Assembly (NCBI RefSeq): GCF_900101825.1
Contig: NZ_FNAG01000010.1
Coordinates: forward strand, 62,001 to 126,000
From: Aquimonas voraii
Lineage (GTDB): Bacteria > Pseudomonadota > Gammaproteobacteria > Xanthomonadales > Xanthomonadaceae
DNA length: 64,000 nucleotides
Direction of reading: 5' to 3'
Positions within the stretch are counted from its first letter, which is position 1; each line of letters begins with the position of its first letter. This document shows positions 12,919-22,966 of the stretch, piece after piece. Position numbers and translations under genes: made by a program. Under the pieces are notes generated by a model. That model made no database searches, was not told where the DNA came from, and saw nothing but the letters and a program-made list of their open reading frames with translations.

Positions 12919-14222
12919 GGCAGGGCTCCGATACCGGGCTCGATGCGCGTGCGCGCCGGGCCGGGGCGGAACACCGGGCTCGGCGCTTCGATGCGAGCGC
13001 TGGCCGCCGAGGCCGGGCGCTGCAGCAGCTCGGCCGGATCCTGCAGGTCCTCGCTGCGCAGCTTGCCGGCCTGGCGGCGGGCACGCTCGGCTTCGTAGCT
13101 GACCCGCAGCAGCAGACCGAGCGCCATGCAGCTCAGGATCACGCTGGAGCCGCCGGAGGAGATCAGCGGCAGGGTCAAGCCCTTGGTCGGCAGCACGCCC
13201 ATGTTGACGCCGATCGACACCAGCGCCTGCAGGCTCATCCACAGGGCCACACCGAAGGCGCAGTAGCCGGCGAAGGCGCGGCCCATCTCGATCGCCCGCA
13301 GACCCAGCCAGAAGGCGCGCGCGGCCAGCAGCACGAACAGGCCGATCAGCAGGCTGACGCCGATGAAGCCGGTTTCCTCGGCATAGACCGCGAAGATGAA
13401 GTCGGTGTGCGCCTCGGGCAGGTAGAAGAGTTTCTGCACGGAAGCACCAAGGCCGACGCCGGTGGCTTCGCCACGGCCGATCGCGATCAGCGAGTGGCTG
13501 AGCTGGTAGCCCGCGCCGTACGGGTCCTGGAAGGGATCGAGGAAAGACACCAGGCGCCGCATGCGGTAGGGCTCGAACACGGCCAGCGCAGCCAGACCCA
13601 CCGCGCCCAGCGCCGCCGGCGCCAGCAGGAAGGGCGCACGCGCGCCCCCCAGCCAGAGCATGCCGCCGGTGATCGCGCACAGCAGCACGGTCGATCCGAA
13701 GTCGGGCTGCAGCAGCAGCAGCACGCCGAGCATGCCGACCACCGCCAGCGGCTTGAACACGCCCCAGAAGCGGTCCTGCAGCTGCTCGCGGTAGCGCACC
13801 ATGTAGCTGGCCAACCACAGGATCAGCAGCAGCTTCACCGCCTCCACGGCCTGGAAGCCGAAGAAGCGCAGCTCGATCCAGCGGGTCGCGCCGTTGACCT
13901 CGCGCCCGAGGCCCGGCACCAGCACCGCGGCGAGCAGGGCAAAGGCGAGGATCAGAAGACTGCTGCCGCGGCGCTCAAGCGCACGCAGCTCGGTGCGCAT
14001 CAGCATCAGTGCGCCGATCAGGCCCACCGCGAGGAAGAACAGATGCCGGTGCAGGTAGTGCAGCGGCTCAACGCCGTGGCCTTCCGAGATCGCCAGCGAA
14101 CTGGAGGCCACCATCACCACGCCGATGCCGACCAGGGTCAGCACGACCGCCATCAGCACGCCATCGTAGGCGCCGGCGATCTCGTCGCGCTTCTGCGCTT
14201 GCGGCATCGGCAGGCCGAACAT
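12915..14222 (-). CDS. ftsW: SEDS peptidoglycan polymerase FtsW
   Basis: The 435-residue multi-pass protein starts [20 protein letters not shown] at an ATG that shares one base with the mraY stop (TGATG). SEDS marks include GREVNGATRWIEL, LLLQPDFGST, EAHTDFIFAVYAEETGFIG and GVLPTKGLTLPLISSGGSS. FtsW polymerises septal glycan with FtsI. In the standard cluster murD lies between mraY and ftsW; here the two genes abut directly. Confidence 0.96.
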   Translation of the reverse strand: MFGLPMPQAQKRDEIAGAYDGVLMAVVLTLVGIGVVMVASSSLAISEGHGVEPLHYLHRHLFFLAVGLIGALMLMRTELRALERRGSSLLILAFALLAAVLVPGLGREVNGATRWIELRFFGFQAVEAVKLLLILWLASYMVRYREQLQDRFWGVFKPLAVVGMLGVLLLLQPDFGSTVLLCAITGGMLWLGGARAPFLLAPAALGAVGLAALAVFEPYRMRRLVSFLDPFQDPYGAGYQLSHSLIAIGRGEATGVGLGASVQKLFYLPEAHTDFIFAVYAEETGFIGVSLLIGLFVLLAARAFWLGLRAIEMGRAFAGYCAFGVALWMSLQALVSIGVNMGVLPTKGLTLPLISSGGSSVILSCMALGLLLRVSYEAERARRQAGKLRSEDLQDPAELLQRPASAASARIEAPSPVFRPGPARTRIEPGIGALP

Positions 14223-15307
14223 CAGCGCACCTTCAAGGTGGCGAGCCCGACCAGCACCAGCACCACGGTGATGATCCAGAAGCGGACGATCACGCGCGGC
14301 TCGGGCCAGCCCTTGAGCTCGAAGTGGTGGTGGATCGGCGCCATCCGGAACACCCGGCGGCCGGTCAACTTGAAGCTCGCGACCTGGATCATCACCGACA
14401 GGGTCTCGATGACGAAGATGCCGCCCATGATCACCAGCACCAGCTCCTGGCGGACGATCACCGCCAGGGTGCCGAGCACCGCACCCAATGCCAGCGCGCC
14501 GATGTCGCCCATGAACACCTGGGCCGGATAGGTGTTGAACCACAGGAAGCCCAGGCCCGCGCCGCCGATCGCCGCGCACAGGACCACCAGCTCGCCGGCG
14601 CCGGGGATCTGCGGGATCAGCAAGTACTGCGAGAACAGCGCATGGCCGGAGACGTAGGCGAACACACCGAGCGCACCGGCCACCAGCACGGTCGGCATGA
14701 TGGCGAGGCCATCGAGTCCGTCGGTCAGGTTGACGGCATTGGAGAAGCCGACGATCCAGAAATAGGCGATGACGATGAAGCCCATGCCCAGCGGCAGGGC
14801 GAAGTCCTTGACCAGCGGGATGTGGAAGGCGGTGGCGGCCGGCACATCGGCGGTGGCGTAGAGGGCAATCGCGGCGATCAGGCCGAACACCGACTGCAGC
14901 AGGTACTTCCAGCGCGACTTCAGGCCCTTCGGATCGCGGCGGACGATCTTGAGGTAGTCGTCCAGCCAGCCGATGAAGCCGAAGGCCACCAGTACGCCCA
15001 GGAGGATCCAGATGTAGCGGTTCGACAGGTCCGCCCACAGCAGGGTCGAGGCCGCTACGGTCGAGAGGATCAGTGCGCCGCCCATGGTCGGCGTGCCGGC
15101 CTTGGAGAAGTGCGACTGCGGGCCGTCGCTGCGGATCGGCTGGCCGCCGGATTTCAGCGCCGCCAGCCGGCGGATGAAGGCCGGCCCCAGCCATAGCGAC
15201 AGCGCGAGCGCGGTCAGTGCGCCCAGGATCGCCCGCAGGGTCAGGTAGTTGAAGACGGCGAAGAAGCGGTCGAAGCCCTCCAGCCAGCGCGCCAGTTCAA
15301 GCAGCAT
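14222..15307 (-). CDS. mraY: Phospho-MurNAc-pentapeptide transferase MraY
   Basis: The 361-residue product starts [20 protein letters not shown], matching E. coli MraY length (360); a start 8 codons upstream is possible. It has about ten TM helices. Signature motifs are GGALI near residue 75, [25 protein letters not shown] and the substrate motif [13 protein letters not shown]. MraY makes lipid I from UDP-MurNAc-pentapeptide and undecaprenyl phosphate. It overlaps murF by 11 bp. Confidence 0.96.
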   Translation of the reverse strand: MLLELARWLEGFDRFFAVFNYLTLRAILGALTALALSLWLGPAFIRRLAALKSGGQPIRSDGPQSHFSKAGTPTMGGALILSTVAASTLLWADLSNRYIWILLGVLVAFGFIGWLDDYLKIVRRDPKGLKSRWKYLLQSVFGLIAAIALYATADVPAATAFHIPLVKDFALPLGMGFIVIAYFWIVGFSNAVNLTDGLDGLAIMPTVLVAGALGVFAYVSGHALFSQYLLIPQIPGAGELVVLCAAIGGAGLGFLWFNTYPAQVFMGDIGALALGAVLGTLAVIVRQELVLVIMGGIFVIETLSVMIQVASFKLTGRRVFRMAPIHHHFELKGWPEPRVIVRFWIITVVLVLVGLATLKVR

Positions 15308-16679
15308 GCGGACCTCCGCTGTCGGCTTCATCGAACAGCGCGGCGACCACGCGCTCCATGCGGCTGCCGCGTGAGCCTTTCACCAGCACGCGCAGACCTG
15401 CGGCGAGGCGCGGGCGCAGGGCCTCGGCCAGTGCCTCCTGCGATTCGAAGTGCTGCGCACCCTCGCCGAAGGCGCGACTGGCGGCGGCAGCCAGCTCGCC
15501 CACCGTGAACAGGCCGGCCAGGCCCTGAGCGCGGGCATGCAGGCCGACCGCGGCGTGCAGGGCTTCGCCGTCCGGCCCGAGCTCGCGCATATCGCCCAGC
15601 ACCAGCCAGGCCGGACCCGGCGAAGCCGCGAGCGTGTCAATGGCGGCGCGCACCGAGCCGGGGTTGGCGTTGTAGCTGTCGTCGATGACCTGCGCACCGC
15701 TGGCGTGCAGGCGCGCACTGAAGCGCCCGGCGACGCCCTGTGCCGCCTCCAGGCCCTGGCCGATCTGCACCAGATCGATGCCGGCCGCCAGCGCCATCGC
15801 CGCTGCGGCCAGCGCGTTCATCACGTTGTGCCGGCCCGGCAGCGGCAGGCGCAGGGCCAGCAGCCCGGCCGGCGAGCACAGGCGGAAGCGGCTGCCGGAA
15901 GCTTCCATCCGGACATCCTCGGCGAACACGTCGGCATCGTTCTCCACGCCGAAGCGCAGCTGCCGGCGCCCGTCAGCCATCTGCGCGAACAGCGGCGCAA
16001 ACGCATCGTCGGCATTGATGATCGCCACGCCGTCCGGCGGCAGTTCGCGATAGATCGCGCCCTTGGTCTCGGCGATGCCGAGCAGGGAGCCCATGCGCTC
16101 CAGATGCGCCGGGCCGATGTTGTTGACCAGGCCATAGCGCGGCCGCGCGATCCGCGCCAGCCACTCGATGTCGCCGGGTGCACCGGCGCCCATCTCGTAG
16201 ACCGCGTACTCGGCGTCCTCGGGTTGGTTCAGCACCGACAGCGGCAGGCCGATCTCGTTGTTGAAGTTGCCCGGGTTGGCATACGCGCGGCCGGCGCGCT
16301 CGACGATGCCGGCCAGCAGCGTCTTGACCGAGGTCTTGCCGTTGCTGCCGGTGAGCCCGAACACCCGGGTCGAACGGCTGCGCGCCATGCCGGCGGCGAG
16401 CCGCCCCAGCGCCAGGCGGGTGTCGTCGCAGCGCAGCTGCGGCAGAGGCAGGGCCAGCGGGCGTTCGACCAGCAGCGCGGCGGCGCCGGCGGCGAAGGCT
16501 GCATCGGCGAAGGCATGGCCATCGAAGCGCTCGCCGCGCAGGCAGACGAACAGGTCGCCCGGACAGAGCGCGCGCGAGTCGGTCTGCACGCGCAGCACCG
16601 GCTTGCCGGGCACGTGCGGACCCATCAGCAGTTCGGCATCGGCGAAGCGCGCGACCTCGACCAGGCTGAGCGGCCTCAT
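15297..16679 (-). CDS. murF: UDP-MurNAc-tripeptide–D-Ala-D-Ala ligase MurF
   Basis: The 460-residue Mur ligase adds D-Ala-D-Ala to the stem. It shows the N-terminal domain [23 protein letters not shown], the P-loop [17 protein letters not shown], and the C-terminal [16 protein letters not shown] motif specific to MurF. The ATG overlaps the murE stop. Length and order are normal for the dcw cluster. Confidence 0.96.
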   Translation of the reverse strand: MRPLSLVEVARFADAELLMGPHVPGKPVLRVQTDSRALCPGDLFVCLRGERFDGHAFADAAFAAGAAALLVERPLALPLPQLRCDDTRLALGRLAAGMARSRSTRVFGLTGSNGKTSVKTLLAGIVERAGRAYANPGNFNNEIGLPLSVLNQPEDAEYAVYEMGAGAPGDIEWLARIARPRYGLVNNIGPAHLERMGSLLGIAETKGAIYRELPPDGVAIINADDAFAPLFAQMADGRRQLRFGVENDADVFAEDVRMEASGSRFRLCSPAGLLALRLPLPGRHNVMNALAAAAMALAAGIDLVQIGQGLEAAQGVAGRFSARLHASGAQVIDDSYNANPGSVRAAIDTLAASPGPAWLVLGDMRELGPDGEALHAAVGLHARAQGLAGLFTVGELAAAASRAFGEGAQHFESQEALAEALRPRLAAGLRVLVKGSRGSRMERVVAALFDEADSGGPHAA

Positions 16680-18154
16680 GCGCGCCCCCTCAGTGCCAGC
16701 GCGGCCACCGCCAGGTCATCGAAGGGCAGCCGGCGGTCGCCGGTTTCCTGGTAGGTCTCGTGCCCCTTGCCGGCGACCAGCACGGTGTCGCCGGGTCCGG
16801 CCGCACGGACGGCGGCGGCGATCGCCGCCGCGCGGTCGCGCTCGACCTCAACGGCAGCACCGGGCGCGAAGCCGGCCAAGATGTCGGCAACGATGGCCTC
16901 GCCATCCTCGCTGCGCGGATTGTCGTCGGTGACGAACACGCGGTCGGCCAGACGGCCGGCGATCGCCGCCATCTGCGGACGCTTGCCGCGGTCGCGATCA
17001 CCGCCGCAGCCGAACACGCAGAGCAGGCGGCCTGCGGTGTGCTGGCGCAAGCTGGCCAGGGCCTGTTCAAGGCCATCGGGCGTATGGGCGTAGTCGACCA
17101 CCACCAGCGGCTGGCCGCTGGCGCCGCCCAGACGGTTCATGCGGCCGGGAATCGCCGACAAGCGGGGCAGCAGCGCGGCGACGCGGGCGAAGTCCACGCC
17201 GAGGGCGAGCAAGACGCCGGCGACGGCGAGCAGGTTCTCGATGTTGAAACGGCCGAGCAAGGGCGAGTCGATACGCACCGACTCGACGCCGTACTGCAGC
17301 TGGAAATGCAGGCCGGCGGCGTCGAGCACGAGGTCGCCCGCACGCAGCACGGCATTGCCCGCGCCCAGCGCGCTGAAGCCGATCAGATCGACGCGCTCGC
17401 GCAGGCCGGCAGCGATCAGCGCGCCCTGGGTGTCGTCCAGATTGATCACCGCCGCGCGCAGGCTGTCCCAGGCGAACAGGCTGGCCTTGGCGGCGGCGTA
17501 GGCTTCCATGGTGCCGTGGTAATCGAGGTGATCGCGGCTGAGATTGGTGAACACCGCGATATCGAACTGCAGGCCGGCCACGCGGCCCTGGTCGAGGGCG
17601 TGCGAGGACACTTCCATGGCCACCACCTGGGCACCCGACAGACTGAGCTGGGCCAGCAGACGATGCACTTCGAGGACGTCGGGCGTGGTGCGCTCGTGCG
17701 CCACCAGCTGGCCGTGCAGGCCGGCGCCGAGGGTGCCGATGCTGCCAGCCACGCGGCCCAGCAGCTGCAGCGCCTGGGCGGTGAGCTGCACGGTCGAGGT
17801 CTTGCCGTTGGTGCCGGTGACGCCGACCAGCTGCAGGCCCAGGGTTGGCGCGGCATAGAGTGCCTGCGCCAGCTGCGGCAGGCGCTCGCGCAGGCCGGGC
17901 ACGACCACCAGCGGCACCGGCAGCAGCGGCGCCTCGCCTTCGAAGGGCTCGGCCAGCACGAGCACAGCGCCGCGGCGCACGGCTTCGGCGGCATGCAGCA
18001 GGCCATGCGTGCGCGCCCCGGCCAGTGCGACGAAGCCCTCGCCCGGCTCGATCGCACGGCTGTCCAGACGCAGTCCGGACACCGAGAGGTTCGGCAGGTC
18101 GGAGCGCTCGGGCAGCAGCTCCTGCAGGCTGAGCGCGGGCAGTCGGGGGTTCAC
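16676..18154 (-). CDS. murE: UDP-MurNAc-dipeptide–meso-DAP ligase MurE
   Basis: Starting from a GTG at 18154 (VNPRLPALSLQELL) the product has 492 residues; that GTG overlaps the ftsI stop as GTGA, while the longer open frame upstream reads a low-complexity shadow of ftsI. The P-loop GVTGTNGKTSTVQLTA, the carbamylated-Lys region and the DDNPRSEDGEAIVADI motif identify a meso-DAP-specific MurE (DNPR box). It adds the third residue to UDP-MurNAc-dipeptide. Confidence 0.95.
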   Translation of the reverse strand: MNPRLPALSLQELLPERSDLPNLSVSGLRLDSRAIEPGEGFVALAGARTHGLLHAAEAVRRGAVLVLAEPFEGEAPLLPVPLVVVPGLRERLPQLAQALYAAPTLGLQLVGVTGTNGKTSTVQLTAQALQLLGRVAGSIGTLGAGLHGQLVAHERTTPDVLEVHRLLAQLSLSGAQVVAMEVSSHALDQGRVAGLQFDIAVFTNLSRDHLDYHGTMEAYAAAKASLFAWDSLRAAVINLDDTQGALIAAGLRERVDLIGFSALGAGNAVLRAGDLVLDAAGLHFQLQYGVESVRIDSPLLGRFNIENLLAVAGVLLALGVDFARVAALLPRLSAIPGRMNRLGGASGQPLVVVDYAHTPDGLEQALASLRQHTAGRLLCVFGCGGDRDRGKRPQMAAIAGRLADRVFVTDDNPRSEDGEAIVADILAGFAPGAAVEVERDRAAAIAAAVRAAGPGDTVLVAGKGHETYQETGDRRLPFDDLAVAALALRGRA

Positions 18155-19926
18155 TGGATCACCCCGGCGTCGGGCATGGGCTCGATCGCGCCCTCGGCCT
18201 CGGGCGGCAGTTCGCCGGGCGGCAGAGGCGTCGCCTGGATCGGCGTCGAGACGTACCACTGCTGGATGTCGTCCGGCGGCACATCAAGGATGCGCAGCGC
18301 GTCCGCCATCACGTGACCGAATACAGGGGCGGCCACCAGACCACCGAAGTGCTGCTGCGGATCGGGGTCGTTGATCACCACCACCATTGACAGACGCGGA
18401 TTCGAGGCCGGCACGAGGCCGGCAAACATGCTGATGTAGCGCTTCTCGTAGCCGCCCGGTACCGAGCGCCGCGAGGTGCCGGTCTTGCCGGCCACGCGAT
18501 AGCCCGAGACGCGCGCACGGGTCGCACTGCCTTCGGGGCCGGTCACCGTCTCCAGCATGTCCAGCAGGGTCCGTGCCAGCTGCGGGTCGATCACCGAGCG
18601 CCCCTCGCCGGCACCACCGCGGACGAAGGTCGGCGGCATCCACACCCCGCCGTTGCCGATCGCGGCGTAGGCCTGGGCGATCTGCAGGGCGTTGGTGGAG
18701 AGGCCGTAGCCGTAGGAGATCGTCGCCTTCTCCAGCACGCCCCAGCCGCTGGGTGCGGTCAGCACGCCGGCCTGCTCGCCGGGAAACCCCACCCCGGTCA
18801 ACTCGCCGAAGCCGAAGCGGCGCAGCAGATCGTGGAAATGCTCGTTGGGCATGTCCAGCGCCAGCTTGACCGCGGCGATGTTGGAGGACTTGGTCAACAG
18901 GCGGGTCGGGCTGACCGTGCCGAAATTGCGGATGTCGCGGATGGTGTGGCGGGCCAGCGGCATGTAGCCGGGGCTGGTCTCGATCACGGTGTCGGGCTTC
19001 CAGCGCCCGGTCTCCAGCGCGGCCGCCACGGTGAACACCTTGATTACCGAGCCGGGCTCGAACACGTCGGTGAGCGCGCGGTTGCGGCGCGCCGAGGCGT
19101 CGGCGCCCTCGCGAGTGTTCGGGTTGTAGGTCGGCAGGTTGACCATCGCCAGCACTTCGCCGGTGGGCACGTCGGTGATCACCACCGAACCGGAAGCCGC
19201 GCGGTTTTCCTCCAGCGCGCGGCGCAGTTCGCGGTAGGCGACATGCTGCAGGCGGCGGTCGATCGAAAGCGCAAGGTCGCGGCCAGGCTCGGCCGGGCTG
19301 AGCAGGTCAACGTCGATCGGACGCAGCTTCTGGTCGCGCACCACCCGCTTGCTGCCGGGCTTGCCGCTCAACCAATCGTTGAAGGCCAGCTCCAGGCCCT
19401 CCTGGCCGACATCATCGACATTGGTGAAACCGATGACGTGGGCAGCGATCTCGCCCATCGGGTAGAAGCGGCGGAACTCGCGACGGTTGTGCACCCCCGG
19501 AATACCCAGCGCCAGCACGGCCTCGGCCTCGTCCGGGTTCATCTGCCGGCGCAGGAACAGGAACTCGCGGTCGGCGCGCTCCTCGACCCGACGCGCGAGC
19601 TCGGCAGGGTCGAGGCCCAGGGCCACAGCCAGCTCGGAGATGCGCTCCGGGTAGCGGGAGAGTTCCTTCGGATTCGCCCACAGCGAAGCGACCGGCGTCG
19701 ACACCGCCAGCGGCTCGCCGTTGCGGTCGGTGATCATGCCGCGCGAGGTCGGCACCGGCAGCTCGCGCAGGTGGTACTGCTCGGCCTTGGCCTGGTAGAA
19801 GTCGGCGCGCAGCAGCTGCATGTCGGCCGCGCGCGCCACCAGCAGCGCGCCGCAGCAGGCCAGACCCGCGGCCAGCAGGTTCAGCCGCATGCGGAGGTTG
19901 ACCGGGGGTCGACGCGATCTCTTCAT
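18151..19926 (-). CDS. ftsI: Septal transpeptidase FtsI (PBP3)
   Basis: The 591-residue class B PBP has a short basic cytosolic tail, one TM helix (LNLLAAGLACCGALLVA), a dimerisation domain beginning RGMITDRNGEPLAVS, and a transpeptidase domain. The catalytic SxxK is S293-VIK296 in EPGSVIKVFT, the SxN is in TKSSNIAAVKL (about 347–349), and KTG is K481TG. It cross-links septal peptidoglycan with FtsW. The start overlaps the ftsL stop by 4 bp. Confidence 0.97.
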   Translation of the reverse strand: MKRSRRPPVNLRMRLNLLAAGLACCGALLVARAADMQLLRADFYQAKAEQYHLRELPVPTSRGMITDRNGEPLAVSTPVASLWANPKELSRYPERISELAVALGLDPAELARRVEERADREFLFLRRQMNPDEAEAVLALGIPGVHNRREFRRFYPMGEIAAHVIGFTNVDDVGQEGLELAFNDWLSGKPGSKRVVRDQKLRPIDVDLLSPAEPGRDLALSIDRRLQHVAYRELRRALEENRAASGSVVITDVPTGEVLAMVNLPTYNPNTREGADASARRNRALTDVFEPGSVIKVFTVAAALETGRWKPDTVIETSPGYMPLARHTIRDIRNFGTVSPTRLLTKSSNIAAVKLALDMPNEHFHDLLRRFGFGELTGVGFPGEQAGVLTAPSGWGVLEKATISYGYGLSTNALQIAQAYAAIGNGGVWMPPTFVRGGAGEGRSVIDPQLARTLLDMLETVTGPEGSATRARVSGYRVAGKTGTSRRSVPGGYEKRYISMFAGLVPASNPRLSMVVVINDPDPQQHFGGLVAAPVFGHVMADALRILDVPPDDIQQWYVSTPIQATPLPPGELPPEAEGAIEPMPDAGVIQ

Positions 19927-20192
19927 TGGCGCACCACCTGCACCTCGGCCGGCTCGGGCGAGCGCATGCCGAGCTGCTCGCGAGCCACCCGTTCGATACG
20001 GAAAGTCTCGCCCCAGGTGGCCTGCTCCAGCTGCAGACGGCCGAACTCGATGTTGAGTTCGTCGCGCTGCGCTTCGAGACGATTGAGCTCAGCGAACAGC
20101 TGGCGATGCTCATGGCGCGACTGCACCAGGGCGATGCCGCTCATCACCACGCCGACGAGGAGCGGCAGCCCGAACAGCACGCGCAGGTTCAT
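19923..20192 (-). CDS. ftsL: Cell division protein FtsL
   Basis: The 89-residue bitopic protein has one TM helix ([18 protein letters not shown]) and a periplasmic coiled coil ([22 protein letters not shown]) ending in REQLGM, which is a typical FtsL tail. It lies between rsmH and ftsI as expected and overlaps both by 4 bp. FtsL with FtsB activates FtsWI. Confidence 0.93.
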   Translation of the reverse strand: MNLRVLFGLPLLVGVVMSGIALVQSRHEHRQLFAELNRLEAQRDELNIEFGRLQLEQATWGETFRIERVAREQLGMRSPEPAEVQVVRQ

Positions 20193-21121
20193 GCGAGCTT
20201 CTCCGCCACGCGCAGCACCGCGCTGCGGGCGCGCGGGTTGCTCGCCAACTCCTCGGCGTCGGCGCGGATGGCGCCGCCGATCAGGGCGAGCGTCGGCTTG
20301 AACTCGACGGCCACCGGCAGGCGCCGGTTGCCGGGCGCCGGCTTGGCCAGCGCCTGCATGAACTGCTTGACCTGGCGGTCTTCCAGCGAGTGGAAGCTGA
20401 TAACGGCAAGCCGCCCCCCCGGTTTCAGCCGGGAAAGGGCGGCCGCCAGCCCTGTAACCAGATCGTCCAGCTCGCGGTTCAGATAGATCCGCAGGGCCTG
20501 GAACGTACGTGTGGCGGGATGCTTGCCGGGCTCGCCGCGACCGAGGGTCGCGCGCACCAGGTCAGCCAGCTCCGCGGTACGGCTCAACGGCGCCTCGGCC
20601 CGGCGCGCGACGACGGCCCGCGCGATGCGCCGGCTCATCCGCTCTTCGCCGTAGGCCCACAGCACATCCGCGATCTCCGTCTCGGTGGCCCGCGCCAGAA
20701 ACTCTGCTGCGCTCTCCCCGGTATCCGGGTCCATGCGCATGTCGAGCGGCCCGTCCTGCATGAAGCTGAAGCCGCGCTCGGCCTGGTCCAACTGGGGCGA
20801 GGACACCCCGAGGTCCAGCAGCACGCCATCCAGCCCACCGGCCGTGGCCTCCCACTCCGCCAGACCCGCGAAGCTGCCGCGCCGGATCGCCACCCGCGGA
20901 TCGCCCGCGAACTCGGCCTCGGCGCAGGCGATCGCCTGCGGGTCCTTGTCCATCAACAGCAGTCGGCCGGCCGGTCCGAGCTGGCTCAGCACCCCGCGCG
21001 CATGCCCGCCGCGGCCGAAGGTGCCGTCCAGATAGGTTCCGTCCTTGACCACCCGCAGCCCTTCCATGACCTGCGCATACAGCACCGGGATGTGGTCGGC
21101 CGGCGGCGCTTCGTGGCGCAT
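20189..21121 (-). CDS. rsmH: 16S rRNA (cytosine-1402-N4)-methyltransferase RsmH
   Basis: The 310-residue product has the SAM-binding motif [19 protein letters not shown], then [41 protein letters not shown] and the family's C-terminal [15 protein letters not shown] motif. It methylates N4 of C1402 in the ribosomal P site. An 18-bp gap follows mraZ. Confidence 0.97.
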   Translation of the reverse strand: MRHEAPPADHIPVLYAQVMEGLRVVKDGTYLDGTFGRGGHARGVLSQLGPAGRLLLMDKDPQAIACAEAEFAGDPRVAIRRGSFAGLAEWEATAGGLDGVLLDLGVSSPQLDQAERGFSFMQDGPLDMRMDPDTGESAAEFLARATETEIADVLWAYGEERMSRRIARAVVARRAEAPLSRTAELADLVRATLGRGEPGKHPATRTFQALRIYLNRELDDLVTGLAAALSRLKPGGRLAVISFHSLEDRQVKQFMQALAKPAPGNRRLPVAVEFKPTLALIGGAIRADAEELASNPRARSAVLRVAEKLA

Positions 21122-21139
21122 CGCCCGAGTCCTCCCCGG

Positions 21140-21586
21140 CTACAGCGTGAGGTCGAGCATGGCATCGCTGATCTCGTCTTCCCCGATGGTCTGACGGATC
21201 TGCGCGAGGTGCGCCTGCTCGCTCCAGAGTTCGAACTTGCCGCCCATGCCCAGCAGGACGGCCTTCTTCTCGATGCCGGCGGCGTTGCGATGGCTGGCCG
21301 GCAACAGCAGGCGCCCGTTCGCGTCGACGTCGACGAAGGTCGCCGCGCCCACCAGCTTCAGCTGCAGGGCGCGGTGCACCTTCTTGGCATTCGGCAGGGC
21401 GTTGACCTGGTCGCGCACCTGTTCCCAGGCAGCCACCGGATACAGCCACAGGCAGCCCTGCTCGTAGGGGTTGTAGGTGACGACCAGGCGGTTCGCGCAG
21501 TCACGCGCGACAAGCTCGCGGTAGGCGGTGGGCACCGCCAGCCGGCCCTTGTCGTCGATCGTGATGGCAGTCTCGCCCTGGAACAT
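21140..21586 (-). CDS. mraZ: Transcriptional regulator MraZ
   Basis: The 148-residue product has two AbrB-like MraZ repeats: [23 protein letters not shown] near the start and a second containing [16 protein letters not shown]. MraZ represses its own dcw promoter in E. coli by binding repeated TGGGG-type boxes; such boxes are present just upstream here. Confidence 0.96.
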   Translation of the reverse strand: MFQGETAITIDDKGRLAVPTAYRELVARDCANRLVVTYNPYEQGCLWLYPVAAWEQVRDQVNALPNAKKVHRALQLKLVGAATFVDVDANGRLLLPASHRNAAGIEKKAVLLGMGGKFELWSEQAHLAQIRQTIGEDEISDAMLDLTL

Positions 21587-21587
21587 T

Positions 21588-21602
21588 CCCCACCGAACCC
21601 CA
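21588..21602 (-). promoter_or_regulatory. Putative MraZ boxes before mraZ
   Basis: On the minus strand two TGGGG pentamers start 10 bp apart (at 21602 and 21592), directly before the mraZ ATG, with a further TGGG at 21632–21629 inside the promoter. Repeated (G)TGGG(N) boxes at 10-bp spacing are the known MraZ operator in other bacteria, so autoregulation of the dcw operon is inferred. Confidence 0.65.
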
Positions 21603-21631
21603 CAAAAAACCCGTTTTTTCTACGGCTACCC

Positions 21632-21660
21632 ACACTAAGCACGGGTTTACGGGGTGTCAA
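21632..21660 (-). promoter_or_regulatory. Sigma-70 promoter of the dcw operon
   Basis: A perfect −35 TTGACA (21660–21655) is followed after exactly 17 bp by TAGTGT (21637–21632), about 46 bp before the mraZ start codon. It is positioned to drive mraZ and the division cluster and overlaps a TGGG box. Confidence 0.7.
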
Positions 21661-21737
21661 GAAATTTCCGGAGCGAAAACGCAGCTAAACCCCTGTCGGC
21701 GTTGGGGTTTTCTGAACAGGATCGGGCAATTTCCAGG

Positions 21738-21762
21738 CAAAAGCGCAGGGAAACATGCGCTT
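21738..21762 (-). terminator. Candidate terminator after the ELM1-family gene
   Basis: AAGCGCA pairs with TGCGCTT (21741–21747 with 21756–21762, 8-nt loop) and on the minus strand runs into TTTTGCC. It lies 18 bp past the stop of the upstream minus-strand gene and before the dcw promoter. Confidence 0.5.
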
Positions 21763-21780
21763 GGGCGGTCAAGCTAGAAA

Positions 21781-22788
21781 CTACTTTAAGTTCTGACCCG
21801 CCTCGGAAGCCGCAGGCGTGACCGGATTCGCAGCCAGCAGGGCCTGCAGTTCCGCACCAATCCGCGCGGTTTCGCGCAGCGGCAGAACATCCCAGCGCTG
21901 ATAGTCAAGCTTCAGCGGGCGCACCCGGCCGCGCTCCAGCAGATCGCGGTACAGCAGCCCCAGCTTGCCGCGCACCGGCTTCAGCGCCGGCACCAGCACC
22001 GGCACGGTGGTGGCGCAGGCTTCGGCCAGCATGTTCGCCGAGTCCGGGGTGACCACGATGCGGTCGGCCCAGGCCAAAAGGCCGCCGTAGGGGTTGGGGC
22101 CGTCGGCCTCGCCATGCCACTGCAGGCCGGGCAGGTCGCCCAGGTCCTTGCGCGCGGCCTCACGCAGCCAGGCCGGCGAGCGTCGCGAACTGCTGACGAG
22201 CAGGCTGCCGCCGTCGCGCGCCTGCCAGTGGTGCAGGATCGTGCACAGGCGCAGCCACAGCCCGCGGTCCAGATCAAAGGAGGAATGCGGGCCACCCAAC
22301 AGCACGACCGTGCGCGGCGAGGGCAGGCGGGACAGCTCGGCATGCGCGATCCGCGCCCGCGCCAGCGTCGGCCCGTCGACGCCGTGCAGGCCGCCCGTGA
22401 AACTCAACACATTGGGGCCGGCGATCCCGTCATGGGCCGGCGCCAGCACCGCGTCCCAATGGCGCGGGTCGATCCGCGGATCGAGGATTTGCACGGCCTT
22501 GCAGCCGGGCACATGGCGCTTCAGCCAGCGCGTTGCCAGCGCGCCCTGGCGGCCACAGCCGATCGCCAGCCGCGGCGGCGCCTCGCGCAGCGCCTGCTCG
22601 AAACCCGCCGCGAAGACATCGCCGCGGCCTGGCAGCCAGCGCGGCGCCAGCCAGCGCCAGGGCGCGCGGGTCTGCAGCGTCCACTCGTAGGGCTCGATGC
22701 CCAGGGCCTCGGCCAGTGCCAGGGCGGGCTTGCGGTTGCCGGTGGCGCCGTCGGTCAGAACCCAGGCCGGAGCCAGCGTCGGATGCAT
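21781..22788 (-). CDS. ELM1/GtrOC1 family protein (DUF1022-like)
   Basis: The 335-residue product matches proteins annotated as 'mitochondrial fission ELM1 family', a name taken from a plant homologue. Features are AWVLTDGATGNRKPALALAEALG at the N-terminus, a central VVLLGGPHSSFDLD, and a C-terminal VVTPDSANMLAEACATTVPVLV that resembles a GT-B nucleotide-sugar site (compare MurG and WaaF). A glycosyltransferase or nucleotide-sugar-binding role is therefore possible but unproven. It is the gene just upstream of mraZ in related genomes. Confidence 0.75.
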   Translation of the reverse strand: MHPTLAPAWVLTDGATGNRKPALALAEALGIEPYEWTLQTRAPWRWLAPRWLPGRGDVFAAGFEQALREAPPRLAIGCGRQGALATRWLKRHVPGCKAVQILDPRIDPRHWDAVLAPAHDGIAGPNVLSFTGGLHGVDGPTLARARIAHAELSRLPSPRTVVLLGGPHSSFDLDRGLWLRLCTILHHWQARDGGSLLVSSSRRSPAWLREAARKDLGDLPGLQWHGEADGPNPYGGLLAWADRIVVTPDSANMLAEACATTVPVLVPALKPVRGKLGLLYRDLLERGRVRPLKLDYQRWDVLPLRETARIGAELQALLAANPVTPAASEAGQNLK

Positions 22789-22966
22789 GCGGTGAGCCCC
22801 GGATCTGCAACGCAGCGTTGCGTCGGGCCCGGATTATTCCACGCCCGCACCAGGCCTAGACTGCGCCCCATGCTCACGGGCCTCTGACCCCCGCAGTCCT
22901 AGCCTTTACGATTGTGAAGCCGCAGCGTCCAGCGCTGCTCCCGCAGATTCCGCACTGGAGCCCCGC

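Noticed and set aside
11857-13818. Extended N-terminus of MurG
   Set aside because: The extra 300 residues read ftsW out of frame; the normal ATG at 12918 overlaps the ftsW stop.
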